Positions 57,546 to 64,000 of a DNA stretch of 64,000 bases are shown in pieces. Made by a program: the position numbers and the translations under genes. This DNA is from Mytilus californianus (taxonomy: Eukaryota > Mollusca > Bivalvia > Mytilida > Mytilidae), in NCBI RefSeq assembly GCF_021869535.1, contig NW_026262659.1:6944001-7008000 (forward strand), given 5' to 3'. A model generated the notes under the pieces. It saw only the letters and a program-made list of their open reading frames with translations, did not search any database and had not been told where the DNA came from. Each line of letters begins with the position of its first letter. Position 1 is the stretch's first letter.

Positions 57546-59003
57546 ATTTGAATTCCTAGCCACGAATCAAATGATCTTGATCAGACAAATTTTACTCAAG
57601 AATAATTCTATCGAGGTCCTGGATGTGTGACTGAGGCTTTACACAGTGCCGACTATAGCTCCGGTTTTTGTTCAGACAGCGTTACGATACGAAACGTGAA
57701 AAAGTCTGATTACTATCCTCAATGATATGGAGTTATCTGTTATTGTCTGGCTTCAATGTCTGAGGTCTAGGGATCAGTTATGGTCCAGAAAGGCCGACCA
57801 AACACTCTCAAATAGTAAATTGCGTCCCGTTACATTCGCCAAAATCGACCGAAATTGTCTAGTCGGATTATAATCGTGATTATGTCGTGACAGATTTTAC
57901 CGATACACACATGGGAGAATGGAACATTCAGAAAATATAAACTAAACGGAGTGTGATTAAATGCATCGAACGGTCCCTGAAGTATGTCTTATTGTACGTG
58001 CATTGCCAGTCATTTGACGCTTACCTGTGGTCTTATAGTAACGTCACAAAAACTGGTATAGAAGAAATATTAACAGTTTGGGCGTCAAATATAAGAGAGC
58101 TGGTATGTTTTTTCCAGTTATCATTTGTTTCCTTCATGAACAGAAATCAAAGTAAAACTGTTTGATATCGATTTTAGTACACCGTTCAGTATAGGAAAGC
58201 ATTAATTATTTGGTTTTGTCGTTTGATTGCTGTCTAATTTACGCACATGACATAACTGTGATTTCGATCAAAACGTAACTGCTTAGGGTCTTTAACATTA
58301 AAAATAGTCCTTAACAGAATAGCTCAATATATTAATGCTTAAGTTCTTACAAAGGAAAGCCACTGAAGTATAATATTATCTTCGTTTCTTTAGTGGAGTG
58401 AAAAATCAAGAAAAGATCGCTTATTTCAAGAATTAAATAGACCGACATACCTCACGGTTGAAAATCCATAAACATTATACTATCATTTAAGCCCTGTCGT
58501 AGAGTTTTCCCACAGTACAGGTTTTTGTAAAATCGCGATAAAGTGTGTCTTTCCTATTTTTCTTTCTTTTTTTTTTATCATCAAACACGGGAACGCTTAT
58601 AATTAATACCCGAATAAAGAGATCAGCCAAAAATTAGCTATAAAAGAAAAGAGAAATGTACCAGCTTAATACAAATACAAATGCAAATACAGAGCCCTAT
58701 CTATAGGATGTATGGTACCATCGTGCACAAGCGGTTCTCTGCAAACATAGCGTCCCACTCATAGATTAACAAACGTATGATTGTAATTTCAGAGTTTACG
58801 ACACGAATTTACAGGATAAACTCAATTTACTGATGATCAATAGAATCTAAGGAGGTTACCTGAACAAGACTTATAGCATGATTAACATTCATCAAATATA
58901 TAAGGCTTATAATATATAACGTTAGAAGCGCGCGTCTTTCACATGAGATGCATCAGTAGCGCTAGAATCTAAGATAGACACAACGGACCGTTTCATGGTA
59001 TAT
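57546..59003. other. Spacer between D4 copies with M7, a stray 43-bp unit and an M5-like fragment
   Basis: 57,730-57,905 is M7 copy 3 (ATGGTCCAGAAAGGCCGACC, CCCGTTACATTCGCCAAAAT, TATAATCGTGATTATGTCGT). 58,160-58,560 shows faint similarity to the D3 block around 42,400. 58,710-58,755 is a single 43-bp unit (ACCATCGTGCACAAGCGG). 58,917-58,970 (-) resembles the M5 core. No gene was seen. Confidence 0.5.
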
Positions 59004-60575
59004 TCAATTTTTACGGAAAAGCACTATCCAATCCGCTGAATTTTATGATTCATAAATATTTGTAGCATTTCATACCTTTTTGAAAACTGTAGTATTAATG
59101 AAATATTTGACCCAATTTCTATGACATTGGTTATATGTTCTTATCTTGGTACATCAGGTTGTGATAATTAACACCATTAATTTTCCTACAAGATATTAAC
59201 ACTTTTTTATCGAACAAATTATATAAACATGTGTTGGCAAACAGCCTTTCTATTGGGTCATTTTAACTTAGGATTGGCAACTCAAGAACTACACATTTAG
59301 TAAGAGTTTATCTAAGATTGTCGAAAAGACAACTTTCCACAAGAGAGCAAAATAAGAGGATGTATCAACTATATGGGCACTCTACGGCCTTCAAAAATTA
59401 TCATACCAATATTGTGAATTGACGAAATGAATAATGAATAGTCTCATGGTGACCAAAGACCATGCTCATTCATATTAGACTTGTAAAAGAAATGTGGAAG
59501 ATACCAAACAGCTATCAAACTCGTCACAATGACATTGCCACGGCAACAATGAATATAACAAAAGACAAGGCCATAAAGGTTTGAAGGTACTAACATATAT
59601 ATGTAATCATGCTTAATTGGTGTTGTATTGTCCAAACACACATGTGATCAAATAGGCCAAGCTGTTTAAGAAAATAGTCTCCCATGTTTTTCAATAAAAA
59701 TCTACATTGATTTAACTCATTCCAATCTATAAAAGTTTCTATAATTCACCTTTATCTGTTTGTTCTTTAAGTTATAACTTAGTCAAAGGTTTCCATTTTT
59801 TTCTACACAATCTCATAACATGTATGTTATAACTAAAAACTGTATAATTATCACACTAATGAATACACTTTGTTGGTTAAAATATAATTCACTGACTAAC
59901 TTTGTTCTTCAACATTGAGTGTTTTGGTTCGATATCTGTTAAGTGCCTAGCAGAAAACAATTAATAATTAATCAACTAAATCTTTTATTAAAACAAATCA
60001 CAATTTTTATGGGTTCAGGAAATATTGTAATTTCATGTATATGAGATTTCGTAGTTTTGTCAAATTCTGCTAGCAAGCCTATAGAAAAAATATATATGTA
60101 TCTTTTATAAAACATATACTCTCGGAATCCATGACAATTAGAATCAATCGTTAAAAAAATGACCAGAATAATGTGGAAAACCAATTCACGAAACAATCAA
60201 GTTTGAAATTTAGAAGCAAAATAAAATGCGTTCGAACGAACTGTTTCCTAGGAAATGTTGCTTTCATTTTAATCTTGTAATAATGCTTATATATTAATCA
60301 GACAGAGTCAACAACTCAATATAAGACAAAAGTAACGTTTTATATCTGTTATACCTGTAAACGTCAGTCATTTACGATTCGTATTACTCAACTCATTTAC
60401 GATATATAACAAGCCATTTTATGCTATTCAACGTTAATTACGACATTTATAACACATTTCATTTTGCATTACCTCATGTGTTTTTAACAATATTGATATC
60501 ACTTGTCATTGAATGATACCTAAAATACCTTTCATTTTATAATACCTGTAAATGAAACGCACACTTGAAAAATTT
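59004..60575 (+). repeat. Segmental duplication D4, copy B
   Basis: CCAATCCGCTGAATTTTATG, GGTTGTGATAATTAACACC, AACATGTGTTGGCAAACAGC, TCTATTGGGTCATTTTAACT and GGGCACTCTACGGCCTTCAA, then a ~0.9-kb stretch (59,420-60,345) mostly absent from copy A, then ATTTACGATTCGTATTACTC...ACCTGTAAATGAAACGCAC. Either copy B gained or copy A lost the 0.9 kb. Confidence 0.7.
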
Positions 60576-60832
60576 CGTTCATCTGCTCATTTTTTTAATG
60601 GCGTCATACCACCAATTCAAGACCATTATACATGCAACCAAATTGTGACAGCTCTCTAAATATTTTATCCTAATTCTAACCTGACGAGAACCTTGTATAT
60701 CATTAAGTGTACATGTATCCCCTTACTATATGCAAGTTTTCAAACAATGTTTAAAGTCTTGCAGTGACAGATGACTTTCCGGAAGTCATATTCTACTGAA
60801 AATAGCACTCTGGATTCAGTTTATTTCGCCCT

Positions 60833-60893
60833 ATGAGTTTGAATATCCCTTTGGTATCTTCCGCCTGTCTTTTGCATATTTTTTTTTAAAAAA
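60833..60893 (+). repeat. Terminal scrap of an M3 tail
   Basis: ATGAGTTTGAATATCCCTTTGGTATCTTCCGCC is the last part of the M3 tail, followed by a T run. Confidence 0.5.
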
Positions 60894-60904
60894 CATATTA
60901 ATTT

Positions 60905-61125
60905 CGAGGCATATAATGCATGTCATTTTACGTTATCTGGGACACATGTCAATTGACGATACCTGTGACACATGCTATTTAAGATACCTATAATACATGA
61001 CATTTTAGGATACCTGTGACACATGTCAATTTACTATACCTATAACACATTTCATTTTACGATACATAAACTAATGTCACTGCTCAATACATGTGACACA
61101 TGTCATATTATAATGTTAGAATATA
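60905..61125 (+). repeat. ACACATGTCA-type 26-bp tandem array
   Basis: About eight units of the type GATACCTGTGACACATGTCA followed by ATTTAC, period 26 bp, with moderate divergence. This is the clearest array of the family; others are at 43.2, 43.9, 47.7, 57.3 and 60.4 kb. Confidence 0.8.
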
Positions 61126-61189
61126 CCAATGGAGAAATGAAAAATTATACTTCCAATCAAAACAAAAAACACCATAACATAAAAGGAAT

Positions 61190-61580
61190 ACCACAAAACA
61201 GCAAACAATAATAACAGAACACTACATAGAAAACTAGACAAACACAACACGAACCCAATCAAATTCCAGGATGAACTCAAATAGTCAGTAAGGGTAGGCA
61301 GTTCCTGATCTATAAATCGCACCCTCATTGAAAGTACAAATTAATGTCGCATTTCGTAATTTTATAATCGAGTATAAGAGGACGGGATTATGATAGCGAA
61401 AATTGGAACATAACTACGGTCATCTGTGACACAGATATTTCATAAAGGTCAACCAAATCATGATGTCGTCCGTAAAACTTTCGAAGTGGTGACTACTTTA
61501 CCATTTAAAACCAATGATTCAATAGCTTCCTTGTAAGCATAAGCCCTCTATCAAAAAAAGCATGGCGCTGAATCAATGTT
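61190..61580 (-). pseudogene. RT retroelement C-terminal remnant and tail (M3)
   Basis: On the minus strand, 61,570-61,400 reads CFFDRGLMLTRKLLN, then (after stops) LRKFYGRHHDLVDLYEISVS. The tail continues with ATTGGAACATAACTACG, GACGGGATTATGATAGCG and GGGTAGGCAGTTCCTGATC in reversed sense. At least two stops interrupt the frame; only about 60 codons remain. Confidence 0.65.
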
Positions 61581-61734
61581 GCTACATAAAAATGGAAAGT
61601 TTACAATTGCGAATATGAAATTATCTCTTTTGTCGTAAAGTTAAGTGCTCAACCGATCCTCATTTTCAATTTCTAGATGTAAGTCAAGATATTAGAAAAC
61701 AGACTAAATTTTATCTGGGTTATCCTTGATTTCG

Positions 61735-62155
61735 TGTTCATTTTGGAGCATCATTTAGAAGACATTTATTGTCGAAATGTGCATTCGGTGAAGCAAATTG
61801 GTACTAATAATAGTAAAACTACCACTCGGTCGATATCTCTGCTGGTACACTGTTAGTCCCCGAGGGTATCATCTGTCCAGTAGCTAGAACTTCGGTACTG
61901 GCATGAAAATACGAATATTGTTTGATTAAAAGTAGCTGTTGTATAATTTTGAAACCATCTTAAATTAAGGAATATATTTCCCTCATGCAAAGTTCTGATA
62001 CCTTGTCCAGATTTTGGCTATAGTTTAGGTCTTCATTGGTTTGATCAGTTCTTCAAAGTTTGTATAAGGATGTTTTCATATATTTTGGCCACGAGCATCA
62101 TTGAAGAGACATTTATTGTCGAAAAGCGCATCTGGTGCTAATGAAAATAACCATT
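61735..62155 (+). repeat. Two M5-type variant cores in tandem
   Basis: GAAGACATTTATTGTCGAAATG at ~61,758 and GAAGAGACATTTATTGTCGA at ~62,105 are two copies of the variant hairpin core, separated by CGAGGGTATCATCTGTCCAG and CTTCGGTACTGGCATGAA. The core-spacer-core layout looks like a tandem or dimeric element. Confidence 0.55.
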
Positions 62156-62579
62156 GTCACCAGAATTTGAACTATTTTAGTGGACAGCCATTATCTTTAT
62201 AGAAGAACATGAAGTTAAAGGTAAATACTAGCTTCCTTTTATTTTTCTTGATAACCTTTTTTATGTAATCTGTCTCATATGAATATATAAAGGAACAAGT
62301 CTGCAAGAAGAGCGGCACAGATGGTTCCCTTGGAAATGCAGAATGTCAATTGAAAAAAACATATTCCAAACTTAACAAACATGTTTAAGCTAACTTATAA
62401 CTCATTTCATTTTGAGACACATATTACTGTCATATGTTCATCTTGTTAATGATAACAATGACTTGAAGAGCAAAACACTTGTTAGGTTGAAACTTGTACA
62501 GAAAACTAATGGTTGCATTAAAGTAGATGTGCGTTCTGTGTATATCAATGACCCTTCTCTACCTATACAATATACACAC

Positions 62580-63610
62580 AAAACACTGTGATAGTAAAGC
62601 ATGAAGGATGTGTTTAAAAGACGAATGTCTAGCATGGAGAGTATGTTTATCAACGAATGCCAACCATAAAAGTTTTGTTTAATGAAAGAATAACTATCAA
62701 GAAATGAATACTTTCATGTAGGAATTGTTGAAAATGATTTTTTACATTAATTGAAAAATAGTTTGATTGCCTTGATTGGTACAGTCAGAAACAATTGGTT
62801 GAATTATAGAAACTTATAAATCCTTTACACCGTAGACACACGAAACACGATGCTATCATAATGGGTTGGACAATAAACAGATAAAAAGCATGAAGGTTTG
62901 TTTTAGTCCGCGATCGCCCTGACGTTTGAACGTCATGTTAGGATATGCATGGGTCGTGGGGCTAAAGGCCGTCAGACTAGGTATGGTAAAGAATGACTTT
63001 CATGATTTTCATGTTTATGTAACATTCTTTATATTATGTTGGAGGTAGTGTGTATGAACGTATACCTCTAATGAGGGCAATAATATGCATGAAAGAATGG
63101 CATTCATGAAGGCTGTGTTTTTAAACGGAATTTTCTCATAAAGAGTAAGTTTATGAACGAATGACTCTCATGAAGGTAATGAAAGGCATGTTTTAGAATT
63201 ACTTTTATACAGGTTTGTTAATGAAAAACGAACAAGTTTCATGTAAGGTATGTTTATGAATGAATGACTATTATGAAGGTAATGAAAGGCATTTTATAAA
63301 CGAACGATACCAATAAAGGATGTATTTATGAGCGAACAAAAGGCATGTTTATAAAAGAACGTTTATAATGGAGGGTATATATATGAACGAAGGACTCTCA
63401 TGAAGTACATAGTTATGAACAACAGACTCTCATAAGGGTAAGTTTATGCACAAATGATTCTCATGAAGGGTATGTTTATGAAAAAAATACATCAATAAAG
63501 GGTATGTTTATAACCATAAACTGTCATTAAGGGTGTGTTAATGAACTAAAAACTCTTATGGTAGGTATGTTTATGAACGAGGCACTCTCATGAAAGTCAT
63601 GAAAAGATCT
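62580..63610. repeat. Degenerate ~33-bp tandem array
   Basis: The phrase GGTATGTTTATGAACGAATG followed by ACTCTCATGAA recurs with wear over about 1 kb, clearest at 63,148, 63,247, 63,378, 63,445, 63,472 and 63,562. Spacing between neighbouring units is about 30-35 bp, with some double steps. A non-repetitive G+C-richer stretch lies near 62,905-62,990. Confidence 0.75.
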
Positions 63611-63649
63611 TATTGTGACAATTACGGTTCATGGAGATATAAATGGAGA

Positions 63650-63945
63650 GTCAGTCCGCTGTTTAAAGAGGGATAACTCTAACTTTATTCATAATAAACA
63701 AACTCTAAATTCATTGTTGGTCTCTGTTATAAATTTACTGTTCACAAAACTTTTAAAAATACTAAGGAATAGATCATCTAAGCTGTATTTGGCAAAACCT
63801 TTGGGTCCCTATGCTCTTCAACTTCTTACTTTATTTGGTATTTTTAACGTTTTTGATTCGAGCATTACTAATGAGTCTTTTGTAGACGAAATGCATGTCT
63901 GCCGCACAAAATTTAATGTTTGGTATCTTTGGTAAGTTTATTTGC
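63650..63945 (+). repeat. M5 short interspersed element, longest copy
   Basis: GCTGTATTTGGCAAAACCTT, GGGTCCCTATGCTCTTCAAC, TTTTGATTCGAGCATTACTA, ATGAGTCTTTTGTAGACGAA, ATGCATGTCTGCCGCACAAA, and the end GTTTGGTATCTTTGG. The hairpin GTCTTTTGTAGAC is intact but the CTGATGA box reads CTAATGA. The 106-codon open frame at 63,615-63,935 runs along this repeat and is not considered a gene. Confidence 0.65.
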
Positions 63946-64000
63946 ATAGTTACTACGTTCAAACTTGTTGTACTTTATCATTGTTTTTGTCTAGAAAAAT

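Noticed and set aside
63615..63935. 106-codon frame near the right edge
   Set aside because: It runs along an M5 interspersed element; the same wording occurs in other, frame-broken copies.

Overview
The window looks like non-coding nuclear DNA from a marine bivalve, most likely a mussel of the Mytilus type. The evidence is A+T-rich sequence full of long homopolymers, no operon-like gene packing, and several interspersed repeats that I recognise from mussel sequence by recall. Examples are tails ending in ATACCACATCTTCTTATTTTTA, the GAGCGTCACTGATGAGT element, and reverse-transcriptase (RT) remnants with a YIDD box. No database search was possible, so the species is an inference. I could not support any intact host protein-coding gene, tRNA, rRNA or CRISPR array. 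The longest open frames come from tandem repeats or retroelement debris. Short exons of a large-intron gene cannot be excluded.

The main organising feature is nested tandem segmental duplication. From about 3.9 to 19.3 kb there are three diverged copies of one unit (here D1), and inside copy 2 lies a much younger ~850-bp tandem duplication. From about 20.4 to 32.9 kb there are two full copies and one partial copy of a 5-6 kb unit (D2). Each full D2 copy carries a doubled internal module that is itself related to D1; a ~300-bp conserved block (here R1) occurs eight times across D1 and D2. From 38.7 to 47.8 kb there are two copies of a third unit (D3), and from 56.8 to 60.6 kb two copies of a unit (D4) that shares blocks with D3. 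Comparing copies gives natural empty sites, which date several insertions and repeat expansions as later than the duplications.

Mobile elements: (i) truncated RT retroelements with recognisable C-terminal coding remnants (0.4, 10.4-11.3, 33.8-35.1, 51.2-51.4, 52.4-53.1 and 61.3-61.6 kb) and many RT-less 3' tails; (ii) a ~1.96-kb DNA transposon with CACTA termini, a perfect 76-bp terminal match, subterminal repeats and a TTT target duplication (48,336-50,297); (iii) a 448-bp element with 28-bp inverted repeats flanked by TA and filled with ACACCAT-type repeats (17,923-18,370); (iv) a ~145-bp hairpin element (36,707-36,852); (v) many short interspersed fragments whose conserved heart resembles part of a hammerhead ribozyme core.

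Tandem arrays: 18 copies of a 51-bp unit derived from a repeat tail (5,143-6,070), an adjoining 4 x 20-bp array, a 14-bp minisatellite with a 168-bp higher-order repeat (21,650-22,639; shorter paralogue at 27,668-27,989), a 43-44-bp array (56,590-56,806), ~26-bp ACACATGTCA-type arrays near D3 and D4, and a degenerate ~33-bp array (62,580-63,610).

I found no new defence, metabolic or regulatory gene system. The items most worth a second look are the nested duplications, the 51-bp and 14-bp expansions, the CACTA element sitting inside a cluster of GTTTCGTAGTGGACA motifs, and the ribozyme-like core.
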